Below the pieces are notes generated by a model. That model did no database searches, was not told where the DNA came from, and worked only from the letters and a program-made list of their open reading frames with translations. A DNA stretch of 64,000 nt from Anabaena sp. PCC 7108 (lineage in GTDB: Bacteria; Cyanobacteriota; Cyanobacteriia; Cyanobacteriales; Nostocaceae): positions 1,151,465 through 1,215,464 of the forward strand of contig NZ_KB235896.1 in the NCBI RefSeq assembly GCF_000332135.1, in the 5' to 3' direction. Below are positions 1 through 9,193 of the stretch, in pieces (within the stretch, counting starts at the first letter, position 1; every line of letters starts with the position of its first letter). The position numbers and the translations under genes are program-made.

Positions 1-60
1 GTCTTCATCATCATGTTTCCTTTCCTTCAGAATACTGTACTTAATTTTCATTATTATAAT

Positions 61-82
61 ATAATCATTATCATTATCATAT
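61..82. promoter_or_regulatory. Candidate Fur box upstream of the porin gene
   Basis: The bottom strand reads as successive GATAAT-like hexamers (ATGATAATGATAATGATTAT), close to the classical Fur consensus of three GATAAT units. It lies about 240 bp before the porin start. Seen in sequence: the hexamer array. Known: Fur represses iron-uptake genes under iron sufficiency. Inferred: iron control of the downstream porin. Just after it, positions 91-107 and 112-129 form an imperfect 17-18 bp direct repeat beginning GAAAATAT. I could not fix a -10/-35 pair. Confidence 0.55.
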
Positions 83-320
83 TTTTTGACGAAAATATCT
101 GGTATTTTACGGAAAATATACTGGTATTCAGTCACGACAGATGATTTGGTTGAGAGGATGCTGCTTTATAGTGGCTTTCCTCATTCATGAAGATTTCTTG
201 ACTTTTTTAGTTACAAAAAATGCTACTTACTGCTAGTATGTTGAGATCAGTTTTTAATAATCTCTCATTTCGTACAAGCACATAATGTGCGGAATGTTAG
301 TAAATAGGTGTGAGTAAAAA

Positions 321-1907
321 ATGCAAAAATCATGGAAGTACTTGCTGGCTAGTCCAGTAGTTAGCGGCGCAACACTGTTAATGAGTGTGTCTGCATGGGC
401 TGGGGAAGCACCAGCAACAATAGAGGCTAGTGAAACACTTGTAAATAAACAAGTTGAGAATAATTATGAACAAGATAATGTAATCTCACAAGTTACATCA
501 GTGTCTCAATTGTCCGACGTGCAACCTACAGATTGGGCATTCCAAGCTTTACAATCTTTAGTAGAACGTTATGGTTGTATTGCTGGATATCCTAACGGTA
601 CTTATCGTGGTAATCGTGCCATGACGAGGTATGAGTTTGCAGCTGGTTTGAATGCTTGTTTAGATCGGGTAAATGAACTAATTGCTACCGCAACTGCCGA
701 CTCGTTGACAAAACAAGATTTAGCAACATTACAAAAACTGCGAGAAGATTTTTCCACAGAACTAGCTACCTTGCGAGGACGCGTAGATGCGCTGGAAGCA
801 AGGGCTTCTGAATTAGAAGCTAATCAATTTTCTACTACCACCAAATTGCAAGGACAAGTTGTCGCAGTTGTCAGTGATGTTTTGTCTGGTGATAAGGTTA
901 ACGGAGCATCAATTACAGACAAAAATACTACCCTTGGGGCGCGGGCGCGTGTCGAATTTGTAACTAGTTTTACAGGTCAAGATACTCTGTTTACTAGAAT
1001 TCAGAGTAATAATATCAACACTCCTGATATCGGTACACCAGAGGGAAACTTGTTTTTTGCTGGTGTTGATGGCACTAACAACGCTTTCCTAGATGCACTG
1101 TGGTACAAATTCCCTCTAGGAAAAAACACACAGGTAATCGCTATTGCTAATGCTGGTGCAGCAGATGATGTTACCAATACAGTCAATTTATTTGATGGTG
1201 ATGGTGGATTTGGTGCTTTGTCCAGCTTTGGTACACGCAACCCGATTTATGCTCAAATTAGTGGTGCTGGTTTGGGAGTCAATCACCAGTTCGGTAAAAA
1301 TTTGACATTAAGTCTAGCGTATTTAGCAGGTTCAGCTAATGACCCCAGTGCTAAAAATGGTTTGTTTGATGGTCCTTATGGTGCTTTGGCTCAGTTGACA
1401 GTTAAACCAAGCGATCGCATTTCCCTGGGTCTAACTTATATCAATTCCTACAAACAGCCATTATTCACAGGTAGTAATGCAGCCACATTTGATATCACCA
1501 GTGAAGCATTTTCTAGTAATTCTTACGGTGTTCAAGCATCAGTTGGCATCAGTGATAAATTTGTCCTAGGTGGTTGGGCTGGATATACCAACAGCAAAGT
1601 CTTGACAGGTACAAAGGGAGATGTTGACATTTGGAACTATGCTGTTACTCTTGGGTTCCCTGACTTGGGCAAAAAAGGTAACTTAGCTGGTGTTATCCTC
1701 GGTATGGAACCGAAAGTTACAAGTTCCAGTTTTGGTGGAGTAGCTGAAGATAAAGATACCTCATATCACATTGAGGCATTTTATCAATACAAAGTTAGCG
1801 ACAATATCACCATTACCCCAGGTGTGATTTGGTTAACAGCCGCAGATCATAACGATAATAATGATGGTGTAGTCATTGGTGCTTTGAGAACCACCTTCAG
1901 TTTCTAA
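321..1907 (+). CDS. SLH-domain OprB-type outer-membrane porin (iron-uptake porin family)
   Basis: Outer-membrane channel typical of cyanobacteria. Residues 1-28 are a signal peptide ending in an AWAG-type cleavage site. Residues 62-120 form one S-layer-homology domain (DVQPTDWAFQAL, then YPNGTYRGNRAMTRYEFA), which in this family binds pyruvylated cell-wall polymer. Residues 128-168 are a short coiled coil, and residues 172-528 an OprB-like beta barrel ending in the aromatic FSF typical of outer-membrane proteins. The length of 528 aa is normal. The ATG follows an AGGTGTGAG ribosome site. It is monocistronic, and the upstream Fur box suggests induction by iron starvation. The family assignment is firm; the exact solute is not known from sequence. 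Confidence 0.9.
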   Translation: MQKSWKYLLASPVVSGATLLMSVSAWAGEAPATIEASETLVNKQVENNYEQDNVISQVTSVSQLSDVQPTDWAFQALQSLVERYGCIAGYPNGTYRGNRAMTRYEFAAGLNACLDRVNELIATATADSLTKQDLATLQKLREDFSTELATLRGRVDALEARASELEANQFSTTTKLQGQVVAVVSDVLSGDKVNGASITDKNTTLGARARVEFVTSFTGQDTLFTRIQSNNINTPDIGTPEGNLFFAGVDGTNNAFLDALWYKFPLGKNTQVIAIANAGAADDVTNTVNLFDGDGGFGALSSFGTRNPIYAQISGAGLGVNHQFGKNLTLSLAYLAGSANDPSAKNGLFDGPYGALAQLTVKPSDRISLGLTYINSYKQPLFTGSNAATFDITSEAFSSNSYGVQASVGISDKFVLGGWAGYTNSKVLTGTKGDVDIWNYAVTLGFPDLGKKGNLAGVILGMEPKVTSSSFGGVAEDKDTSYHIEAFYQYKVSDNITITPGVIWLTAADHNDNNDGVVIGALRTTFSF

Positions 1908-1932
1908 ATTTCCAAATTACCATTTAACAAAA

Positions 1933-1958
1933 AGACCAGTCTTCCCACAGACTGGTCT
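1933..1958 (-). terminator. Intrinsic hairpin downstream of porin and rqcH
   Basis: A perfect 9-bp stem (AGACCAGTC / GACTGGTCT) with an 8-nt loop. On the minus strand the stem is followed by a T-run, on the plus strand by A-runs. It therefore fits best as a terminator for leftward transcripts from rqcH, and its stem may also stop or protect the porin transcript. Confidence 0.55.
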
Positions 1959-2120
1959 AAAAAACGTTGTTCGCGTTGTCTTCTCAAGAGAGTCAAAACC
2001 AAATTGCGCGTTCCCAAAATTTAACGGGCAACTTTTCTTAACAAGATTGTAACAGCCAGTACACTTTTTTCGTAAAAATATCTTAAAAAATATCTATCTG
2101 CAGGTCAGTAGCATTTATTT

Positions 2121-2290
2121 CTGGGGGGAGATGGGGAGATGGGGAGACGCGGAGATGGGGAGACGCGGAGATGAGGACGCGGAGATGGGGGGACGCGGAG
2201 ATGGGGGGACGCGGAGATGAGGACGCGGAGATGGGGGGACGCGGTGAGAAAGAGATGGGGAGATGGGGAGACGGGGTGAGAAAGAGAATT
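2121..2290. repeat. Purine-rich degenerate tandem repeat (GGGGAGAT / GGGGACGCGGAGAT units)
   Basis: About 170 bp of nearly pure-purine top strand made of alternating GGGGAGAT, GGGGAGACGCGGAGAT and GAGGACGCGGAGAT units. It lies between the convergent porin and rqcH genes. Related blocks occur at about 22451-22495, 22596-22630, 26252-26275 (inside a MITE) and 29741-29875. The ORF that can be read through it is a translation of the repeat only. The rest of the 1908-2361 gap holds the hairpin at 1933-1958 and no gene. Confidence 0.85.
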
Positions 2291-2345
2291 TTTTTTGATC
2301 AGCAATTAACCGGACTTGATATGACAGATGAGAGGTAACTCTTCT

Positions 2346-2378
2346 AATTACGAATTACGAATTACGAATTACGAATTA
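2346..2378. repeat. AATTACG heptamer tandem array overlapping the rqcH stop codon
   Basis: Four exact AATTACG units (2346-2373) plus a partial fifth. On the minus strand the array encodes the last residues (IIRNS) and the stop codon of the rqcH gene. This is a short tandemly repeated repetitive (STRR) sequence of the kind common in heterocystous cyanobacteria. Confidence 0.8.
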
Positions 2379-4089
2379 TTTGCGGTTGTCCCCAAATGAT
2401 GGTTTCTTGTTTATAAATTACAAGTCCTGGTTTAGTGCCTTTGGGTTTGTAGACGTGCTTGGGTTGGGTGTAAACTACTGGTACTTGGTCACTTTGACGG
2501 GCGCGACTGAAGTAAGCTGCAAGATTAGCAGTAAATTGTAAATCGGCTTCTTCCGGGACTTTACCAGGTTCCAGACGCAATAAAACATGACTACCAGGAA
2601 TTTCTTGGGCGTGAAACCACAGATCATAATCTCCGGCTACACGAAATGTCAGTTGGTCATTTTGGTTATTATTGCGACCGATTAAGACTTCAAAACCGCT
2701 AGGAGTGCGGTAACGATGAAAATTAGTGCTGGGAGAGTCGGTAGTACTGCGGCTGCGATATTCCAGGGCTTCCAGATATTTTTGTCCAATTAGTTCATCA
2801 CGAATTTCTTCTAAAGCTTGTAAATCTGCTGCTGTTTGGTAGTTGTCGAGTTGGGAAATTGCGGCTTCTACTTGTTCCAAATAGTCAATTTCGGCTTGGA
2901 CTTCTAATAATAACGGTTCCACAGCAGCACGAGCGCGTTTGAGTTTTTGGTGCTGTTTATAAAGCTTCTGGGCGTTTTGGACGGCGTTTTTATCTGGAAG
3001 AAGTGCGATCGCAGTTGGTCTACCAGTTTCAAAATCTGCCAGGATAATTTCTTTCATCCCTGGTTCCCAGTTTTGCAGATACGCCATTAATAAATCAGCT
3101 TTTTGTCGATAATCTTCAGCCTGATCTGACTGCTGCAATTTCTCACTAAACGTTTGGGCTTTGGTGCGTAATTTGCCGAGAATATTATTCAGTTTCTGAA
3201 TCAACTGATGGCGTAGTTGAGAAAATAACTGTTTATTTAACTCATCGCTGTAATATTTATTCAGTAACTCTTGGATATTTTTAACTGGTGCGACAACACC
3301 CCAACCCATGACAGTATAACCAGTTGCTGTCCAACCTGGTTGGAATTTACCAGATTCTAGCGCTTTTAACCATTCTTGCCAATGTGCAAATAGCCGCTGC
3401 CAATCATCAGTATTTAGTGTATCTGTGGTTTTTTCTGGTGCTATATCCGCTGCCAACAACATTGTATCTAGCAAAGCTGCACTCAAACCACGATAATTTT
3501 TGAGTAGTTGCCGTTTAATAGCGCCTGGTACTAAACTAACTCGTTCTTGCCAACGTGCTTGGGATTCGCTCAAACTGGGGATAGGACCAGTCTGCTTGGG
3601 TGGTATTTCATAAGGTTGTCCGGTTTGGATAGGACGAACGCTGGATTGTTGCTGACTAACTTGATGAGCAGCGGTGATAATAAAATTGTCGGCATCGGTG
3701 AGAATGGCGTTACTATATTTGCCCATCACTTCTACATACAAGTGATAGAGGGCGCTTTCACCGGGACGACGAGCAAATTGTAAATCAATGACACGTTCCC
3801 AAGGTGCGATCGCTTCAATTGCTACTAAGGCTAAACCACCCAATTGATGGATTAATTGCTGACTGAAGGTGAAAGTATCTGGTATGCGTGGTGGTGGTTC
3901 ACCAATACAAATGCGGGTAGCTTGGGGATGCCAAGATACTTCTAGCCAAACCCGTTGTTTTAGGGTACGTAAGGCTATGGCAATAGTATAGCGATCGCGC
4001 TGGTAAACCTGCTCTATCCGCGAAGGTAGCCAGTCAGCCCGTAGTTCGCTACAAGCCGCAGTGAGGGTAGTAAAATCAACTGGTTGCAA
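2362..4089 (-). CDS. rqcH: NFACT-family ribosome quality-control protein (RqcH/Rqc2 homologue)
   Basis: Homologue of the fibronectin-binding A/NFACT family. In bacteria RqcH binds stalled 50S-peptidyl-tRNA complexes and directs C-terminal alanine tailing. The N-terminal NFACT-N domain begins MQPVDFTTLTAA, a central coiled coil covers roughly residues 285-425, and the C-terminal NFACT-R domain carries GFEVLIGRNNNQND and WFHAQEIPGSHVLL. The 575-aa length is typical. The start used is TTG at 4089, because the conserved N-terminus begins there and no ATG/GTG fits. The last codons and the stop lie inside a heptamer repeat. It is transcribed alone. Confidence 0.88.
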   Translation of the reverse strand: MQPVDFTTLTAACSELRADWLPSRIEQVYQRDRYTIAIALRTLKQRVWLEVSWHPQATRICIGEPPPRIPDTFTFSQQLIHQLGGLALVAIEAIAPWERVIDLQFARRPGESALYHLYVEVMGKYSNAILTDADNFIITAAHQVSQQQSSVRPIQTGQPYEIPPKQTGPIPSLSESQARWQERVSLVPGAIKRQLLKNYRGLSAALLDTMLLAADIAPEKTTDTLNTDDWQRLFAHWQEWLKALESGKFQPGWTATGYTVMGWGVVAPVKNIQELLNKYYSDELNKQLFSQLRHQLIQKLNNILGKLRTKAQTFSEKLQQSDQAEDYRQKADLLMAYLQNWEPGMKEIILADFETGRPTAIALLPDKNAVQNAQKLYKQHQKLKRARAAVEPLLLEVQAEIDYLEQVEAAISQLDNYQTAADLQALEEIRDELIGQKYLEALEYRSRSTTDSPSTNFHRYRTPSGFEVLIGRNNNQNDQLTFRVAGDYDLWFHAQEIPGSHVLLRLEPGKVPEEADLQFTANLAAYFSRARQSDQVPVVYTQPKHVYKPKGTKPGLVIYKQETIIWGQPQIIRNS

Positions 4090-4195
4090 AACGATTAGTC
4101 ACAATAGGGGAGTTTTTCCATCAAGAAGCCAACAGCCAAAAACAAAACCGTTAAATACTCCGATTTCCTTCAGAATCATTCTAACGGTTAATATT

Positions 4196-4290
4196 GTGAC
4201 GTACTCCACACACTCCCTTTCAGGTAAGTGTGGGCTTCTCAGTGACTCTTCTATGAAGACATTAACTGAGCTTTAAGACCGTGCGCCCCA
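4196..4290 (-). mobile_element. Possible remnant of an IS200/IS605-type right end
   Basis: On the minus strand a hairpin of the form CCCACACT...AGTGTGTGG at about 4206-4233 ends in GGAGT, resembling the 3' ends of cyanobacterial TnpB elements. It follows a minus-strand reading frame of 83 codons (4251-4502) that I cannot match to TnpB with confidence. An inverted repeat (AACCGTTA / TAACGGTT, 4146-4153 and 4182-4189) lies nearby, in front of rqcH. The 4090-4536 gap otherwise shows only short palindromic, arginine-codon-rich repeats and no convincing gene. Confidence 0.3.
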
Positions 4291-4536
4291 CGGTTCTTCG
4301 GTTTTGAGATTTGTTTTTTTGTTTTGTAGGCTGCATTTGGAGCATTTAATTGGACTACACCTACGCTCTCATAATAACATAAAATCAATATTTTGTACTC
4401 GCAGGGCGAGAAGCAAGCTACGTTTCGTCGCTGTAGCCTTAGAAAGTTTTCGCTACGCTCAAATACAATTTGTGCTACGCAACTCAACTCACGCGCATTC
4501 ATCTCATCAGTAGGTGAGAGGCTTCTGCTTATTAAG

Positions 4537-5322
4537 CTAAACAGCTACTTTCTTTTTTTTACTCACAGCCGCGCCTATAGTAGCCGCCAAGAATATACCA
4601 CCTAACATCCCAGGTTCTGGAACAGATTCTGATTGTGGTGAAGTTCCGACTTTAATTTGAAAAGCCAAGTTAGAACGAGATGGTGCAGCACCTACCCAAC
4701 TTAATGCTGTTTTCCCAGTTAAAGTAAATGGTGAGGAAATATTACTCAAACCCAAGTAATCTACATCTTTACTGGTTGATGTACTCGCAGAAGCTAGACT
4801 ACCAACAGATGTACCGTTGAATACTAAGTCAGTCAAAGAGACCGCATTTTGCAAATTACTAGTATTACCTTTATTAGCAAACGTGCGTAAATAAATCTGG
4901 TTAACAGGTCCGCTAAATTCTTGAGAGGTTAATGATATGGTTTGGTTCCCATCAAGAACTTTATAAGTTACCTTACTTCCATCGTATTCCAAGCTAAAAT
5001 CCCATAGCTTCCCATTACCCCAGGTAAAATTACCTTGAGCTACAGGTGCGCCACCAATAGCTACATCTTTGTTGATACCTAATTCTCGCTCTCCATTTCC
5101 ACCAGTACCATTATTCCCGATTCTTCCTTCAGCAACAAATAATTCTTTAAAATCCCCGTTGTTAAGCAAGAGATTAAAATCTGCATCATCAAACCCTGGG
5201 GTAGCATCTTGAGATGTTAAAGGCGTAAATGTCACTGCTTTTGCTTGATTTGGAGCGAGTCCTAACCCCAATGTTACCAATCCCAAAACCAGAAGAGGTT
5301 TATATTTATGTATAGATAGCAT
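4537..5322 (-). CDS. PEP-CTERM sorting-domain exported protein
   Basis: Secreted protein with an N-terminal signal peptide (residues 1-29, hydrophobic LLVLGLVTLGLGLAP). A C-terminal PEP-CTERM signal follows: VPEPG, a hydrophobic span (GIFLAATIGAA) and a basic tail (SKKKK). Such tails are recognised by exosortases, which sort proteins to the envelope or exopolysaccharide. The middle of the protein is beta-rich and repeats no recognisable catalytic domain. ATG start at 5322. It stands alone, with a 260-bp upstream region before the zinc-ribbon gene. Its function beyond export is unknown. Confidence 0.85.
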   Translation of the reverse strand: MLSIHKYKPLLVLGLVTLGLGLAPNQAKAVTFTPLTSQDATPGFDDADFNLLLNNGDFKELFVAEGRIGNNGTGGNGERELGINKDVAIGGAPVAQGNFTWGNGKLWDFSLEYDGSKVTYKVLDGNQTISLTSQEFSGPVNQIYLRTFANKGNTSNLQNAVSLTDLVFNGTSVGSLASASTSTSKDVDYLGLSNISSPFTLTGKTALSWVGAAPSRSNLAFQIKVGTSPQSESVPEPGMLGGIFLAATIGAAVSKKKKVAV

Positions 5323-5516
5323 AGTTTTACGTAGTATTACTTAAATGATTAATTGCTCTACTAAATAAAATATTAGCAAGTTAAAACCTATGTTTTACGA
5401 GCTTTAAATAAACATTACCTGCTTTTCATCGAAATTTTATAATGTATAAATTATTGCGCTTATTTCTCTTTAGCACTGTTGTTATCTTCAGGTCTTTCAC
5501 GTCATAAAAAGACGCA

Positions 5517-5548
5517 AAACCCAGAAATTGTGTTGAATTTCTGGGTTT
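5517..5548 (-). terminator. Strong intrinsic terminator after the glycosyltransferase/zinc-ribbon unit
   Basis: A perfect 13-bp stem (AAACCCAGAAATT / AATTTCTGGGTTT) with a 6-nt loop, followed on the minus strand by TTTT. It lies 36 bp after the stop of the 90-aa zinc-ribbon gene. Confidence 0.75.
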
Positions 5549-5583
5549 AATCTAGTAAAAATTTCCGGCTTTTAGTTAATAGC

Positions 5584-5856
5584 TCATTGCCAGGGTGAAG
5601 GGATAGCTGTGGTTGAAATCACTGTTTCTGCCATCAGTCTTAAAGCTGTTCTACCACAACTGGGGCATTGAATTTCTAGGAACTGTGAAGATGATACGTC
5701 TACTTCACTCAACAGACCTTGTTTACAATGCCAACACTCAAAAATTACTCGACTAACTGGTTGGTTACAATCTAATATCTTGATATGTTGAGAAGTCGTT
5801 GCTTCAGTTTCTGGTTTTCTGGGCTTAGGAAATTTTTTGAGTTCTTGAACTTCCAT
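5584..5856 (-). CDS. Small zinc-ribbon protein of unknown function
   Basis: A 90-aa soluble protein with two CxxC pairs (CWHC and CPSC, about 24 residues apart) that would form one zinc ribbon. A basic, proline-containing N-terminus precedes it. Its ATG lies 29 bp after the stop of the upstream glycosyltransferase gene on the same strand, and a strong terminator follows. The two are therefore probably co-transcribed. I do not recognise a named family. A role in nucleic-acid or protein binding would be inference from the ribbon alone. Confidence 0.7.
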   Translation of the reverse strand: MEVQELKKFPKPRKPETEATTSQHIKILDCNQPVSRVIFECWHCKQGLLSEVDVSSSQFLEIQCPSCGRTALRLMAETVISTTAIPSPWQ

Positions 5857-5885
5857 CGTTTTACCTGTCTAACTCTCTTTTGAAT

Positions 5886-7154
5886 TTACCCTAATGTAAC
5901 TAATGCGGGTTCTTTCACTGGTTGCAAGAGTTGGGTGTACAACTCATCTAGCTGCATAGCTACACCATCCCAGCTAAACTTGCTCATAACCCGTCTATTA
6001 CCAGCTTGACCTAGTTGTGTTCGCCATTCTGGATTGCTGAGAATACGGTCAATGGCGTTACTAAAAGCTGCGACATCTTGGGGTGGTACTAATAAACCAG
6101 TATTTTCATTAACGACGGTAAATTGAAGTCCTCCCACATCGCTGGCTATGACGGGTGTGCCACTGGCCATCGCTTCAACTGCTACTAATCCAAAGGGTTC
6201 GTAATGACTAGGAACAACGCACACATCAGCCGCAGCATAGTAATTTGGGAGGATTTCTGGACTGAGACGACCGGCGAAAACAGTACATTCACTCATCCCC
6301 AATTCGTTGACAATGCCCTCAATGCGATCGCGTTCTCTACCATCACTATTACCTGGAGTGCTGCCACCACCAATAATTAGTTTCAGGTCTTTTGATCCAT
6401 AAAACTGAGACTGACGCACTGCCCGTACCAAGGTTTCTATGCCTTTGCGGGGGTCAAAACGACCTACATACAATATAACTTTGCTTTCAGGGTCAATACC
6501 TAATGCGGCTCTACCTGCTTCTCTTTTTACTGAACCAAAATGCCGAATATCTGTACCGCAGGGAATAATGTCAACGTCTCCTTTTTGGGAAACGAGCGAT
6601 CGCATATGTTGTTTTTCTTGCGGACTTGTGGCCACAATTCTTTCCGCTGTTTCTAAAACTTCTTTTTCTACTGCTAGGCGTTGACTAGCAACCAGAGGAA
6701 TACTTTCTATAGCGTTGTATTTGACTATTCCTAAAGAGTGATATGTATGAACCTGTTTACTTCCTTGAATTTGCTTCAACTGCAATCCTACCCAGCTAGA
6801 TAGCCAGTAATTAGTATGAACCAACTCATATTTAATGCCATTTTCTTTTTGAAACTCAAGTAACTGTCCCACAAATTCGGGCAAGTATTTAAAACCATTA
6901 TCCCGTGGGACAAATTCCACCGGACCCGCTGTTAAACGAATAGTTCGACAGTGCGAGTTATGTTGAACAATCGTTTCTTGGTCAGCACTCACTCTGCGGC
7001 TAAACATATCAACTTTCCATCCTAGCTGGGATAGTGCTTCACCCACTTGGCGTACGTAAACATTCTGTCCTCCAGCCTCCTCTTTCCCAATTTCAATCGC
7101 CGGATCACCATGGACTGAAATCAAGGCAATGCGTTTGTTAGTGGTAGAGTTCAT
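5886..7154 (-). CDS. GT4-family glycosyltransferase
   Basis: Retaining GT-B glycosyltransferase of family 4. The N-terminal half carries the acceptor-site glycine motif (EEAGGQNVYVRQ), like sucrose-phosphate synthase and MshA-type enzymes. The C-terminal half carries the nucleotide-sugar motif YVGRFDPRKG and the E-x7-E signature in HYEPFGLVAVEAMASG. There is no signal peptide or membrane span. I chose ATG at 7154 (about 422 aa). A GTG at 7178 would add eight residues. The donor and acceptor cannot be named from sequence; sucrose, trehalose-like or envelope glycan products are all possible. First gene of a two-gene unit with the zinc-ribbon protein. Confidence 0.85.
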   Translation of the reverse strand: MNSTTNKRIALISVHGDPAIEIGKEEAGGQNVYVRQVGEALSQLGWKVDMFSRRVSADQETIVQHNSHCRTIRLTAGPVEFVPRDNGFKYLPEFVGQLLEFQKENGIKYELVHTNYWLSSWVGLQLKQIQGSKQVHTYHSLGIVKYNAIESIPLVASQRLAVEKEVLETAERIVATSPQEKQHMRSLVSQKGDVDIIPCGTDIRHFGSVKREAGRAALGIDPESKVILYVGRFDPRKGIETLVRAVRQSQFYGSKDLKLIIGGGSTPGNSDGRERDRIEGIVNELGMSECTVFAGRLSPEILPNYYAAADVCVVPSHYEPFGLVAVEAMASGTPVIASDVGGLQFTVVNENTGLLVPPQDVAAFSNAIDRILSNPEWRTQLGQAGNRRVMSKFSWDGVAMQLDELYTQLLQPVKEPALVTLG

Positions 7155-7178
7155 AAGTTGTGTGTTGCTGATTGTCAC

Positions 7179-8100
7179 AAGGTAGTATGCAGTTCCACGC
7201 TGGCGTTTATCACGCTTACCTGAAGTATTTAGGAACTTTGTTTAATACTTATTTTAAGTTAATTATGTCAAAAAATCATGATTTTACTATACCTAAAACT
7301 TCATATTTATATCTAATCCTTTCGATAGATTTAGTTCTATTTATTTTCAGATAATTCATTAATTTGCTTATTTATTTATATTAAAAATTCCATAAAAAAT
7401 CCTACTGTTGCTGCTTATTAATACAACATCAACTCAATTTTAGATATTCTAATTCGACAGTTTTAACTCTTTATTCAATCAAAGCACCAATAATAAATTG
7501 AGCGGAAATTTACAGTCATTTATATAACAAAAATACGTCAAAATGAAAAAGCTTTTTTGACACAAATCTGTTTTTATTAACTGTAATAACTTATACTATT
7601 ATTATGTTGTATATTTTTTTGTTAAATAAGATACGGTTTTGTAAAAATCTCATCCACTGAATCGCTAGTACTGTCTCTTTTTTATGGAAATCTAGCTTAA
7701 TTTCTGATATTTTATGTTGCGTAAGCACAATAAATTTTGTGGAGTGAGCATCTCATCTGCTCTTTTGTACCTCACTCAGATAAAATTTCCTGTATAAAGT
7801 CAAATTGAGCAGTGAAAATAGCCTACTTTGGCTTTCATCACTGCTCAACAATTTTTTATTTGCACAGAGAGCAATCCCCGATTGGTGCTAATTATTTCCC
7901 TTGGAGACTAGCAGCCAAGCTAAGTTTTGTCTGAGTAGCGACTACAGATGGATGTTGAAACCAATAGAGAAGCCAACTCACTCAGATAAAATTAGTAAAT
8001 TTAGCTACATTTTCTCTGATTAACAAGGGAACAATCAAAAATTAAATATCTTCAGTTAACTTTGCTGATGTTTAATTTTTAATTTCTGTTCCCTAGATGA
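7179..8100. other. Gene-poor 0.9-kb region with direct repeats and a strong plus-strand hairpin
   Basis: AT-rich spacer without a convincing gene. It holds an exact 17-bp direct repeat (CTCACTCAGATAAAATT at 7771-7787 and 7977-7993) and a terminator-like hairpin at 7805-7856. The short plus-strand ORF at its left end has no family resemblance, no ribosome site and atypical composition. Confidence 0.6.
7805..7856 (+). terminator. Terminator-like hairpin with no upstream plus-strand gene (possible sRNA end)
   Basis: A perfect 11-bp stem (TTGAGCAGTGA / TCACTGCTCAA, 7805-7815 and 7838-7848) with an inner AGCC/GGCT helix, followed by CAATTTTTT. This is a textbook plus-strand terminator, yet there is no plus-strand coding sequence within several kilobases upstream. 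A small RNA ending here is possible. Confidence 0.6.
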
Positions 8101-8595
8101 TCAGTTAGTGGTTTGTGCAGCTAACATTTGCTTCAGCTTTTCTAAATCAGCAGCCCAACGGGGGTCTGGGCGAATAGCGTCTGAATCAGCATTATTGCTG
8201 GTTGTTTCGCGTACACCGCCACCACGCCGAGACTTCTTAGCGCTTTTTTCACGACGGTTATTTTCTTTGTTGATGGTAGGTGTGGGAATGCTAGTAGCTT
8301 GACTAACAGGTTTAGGAGCTTGCTCCTCACCCTCTTCACCCTTGGTACGAGGTAATGCCTTTTCTAGTTTGATGGCGGTGTCTTTGAACAATTGACCATT
8401 ATACTTTTCAATAATTTGGTCTGCTTGTTCGTCATTGTTTACCGTCAGAAAACCGAAACCACGGCACTTGCCTGTTTTACGGTCTTTGATTAACTTAGTG
8501 GTGACAGCATCGCCTTCAGCTGCAAAAACTGCTTGCAACTCTTGACGATCTATTTCTTCTTTTGGCAAATTACCTATATATAGGCGAACAGACAT
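8101..8595 (-). CDS. RNA-binding protein with one RRM (cyanobacterial Rbp family)
   Basis: The N-terminal RRM (residues 1-83) has canonical RNP2 (LYIGNL) and RNP1 (KCRGFGFLTV). Cyanobacterial Rbp proteins of this kind bind single-stranded RNA and are often cold-induced or involved in mRNA targeting. At 164 aa it is longer than the usual ~100-aa glycine-rich form. The tail is instead basic (RREKSAKKSRRGGG) and ends in an acidic-amphipathic segment (PRWAADLEKLKQMLAA). The start is fixed by a perfect GGAGGTATA ribosome site before the ATG. A long AT-rich leader could hold cold control, but I see no defined element. Confidence 0.9.
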   Translation of the reverse strand: MSVRLYIGNLPKEEIDRQELQAVFAAEGDAVTTKLIKDRKTGKCRGFGFLTVNNDEQADQIIEKYNGQLFKDTAIKLEKALPRTKGEEGEEQAPKPVSQATSIPTPTINKENNRREKSAKKSRRGGGVRETTSNNADSDAIRPDPRWAADLEKLKQMLAAQTTN

Positions 8596-9193
8596 GAACT
8601 ATACCTCCAGAGTTGAAATGAACTTATGTTGACAAAAACAATCACTTGGCTTTGGCTTTTAAATAGATGCTATTAACTAAAATCGCCATAAACCAATTTT
8701 TTTAATCCAAACTGTCAACCTATACAATACAGTTTTTTTGTTGGGATCAAGCTTATTTAAGACAAACGCGCCACCACGCTCAGTTAATAACACCTTAATT
8801 CTAAGAATTGTAAATTTAATAGCCCACCGTCCGCCACAGTAAATGAATTCTTCCTAGCTTTTATCGGCAGAGTCAAATACCATCCCTTAAGATTATCACG
8901 GTATTTTTTACGTAGCTAGTTCAGCACCTACATTTCTGCCAATAGTATTATCGCATCGTAGCATAAAATACATTTTTTTTGACAAAATTTAGAAATTGGA
9001 AACAAAAACCAGCCACCGGCTGGTTGATTTACTGCTGTGTTGGGGTATCAAAGGGGATAGGATAATACCAACAGCCAGACCAATCACCGAATTATGAAGA
9101 TGAGTTATGTCAGTTGCTATTGATTTCATAAATAAATGTAACATTTTGAGAAGGATGATGCAACTTTCGTTTACATTCCTAGTAATCATTGGT
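8596..9193. other. 600-bp leader/spacer of the RRM gene
   Basis: Holds the ribosome site and presumed promoter of the RRM gene and the terminator of the next upstream unit (9007-9025). The 66-codon minus-strand frame in its right part has no recognisable motif and crosses the terminator, so I do not call it a gene. Confidence 0.5.
9007..9025 (-). terminator. Intrinsic terminator of the M48-like gene
   Basis: An 8-bp GC-rich stem (AACCAGCC / GGCTGGTT) with a 3-nt loop, followed on the minus strand by TTTTTGTTT. It lies 170 bp after the stop of the M48-like gene. Confidence 0.65.

Noticed and set aside
2105-2305. Serine/proline-repeat frame, and the similar one at 29721-29909
   Set aside because: Both are translations of the purine- or pyrimidine-rich repeat and have no ribosome site or homologous domain.
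4251-4502. 83-codon minus-strand frame considered as a TnpB remnant
   Set aside because: No zinc-finger or RuvC motif is readable, so I list only the adjacent hairpin at low confidence.
8989-9189. 66-codon minus-strand frame upstream of the RRM gene
   Set aside because: It crosses the terminator of the M48-like gene and has no motif.
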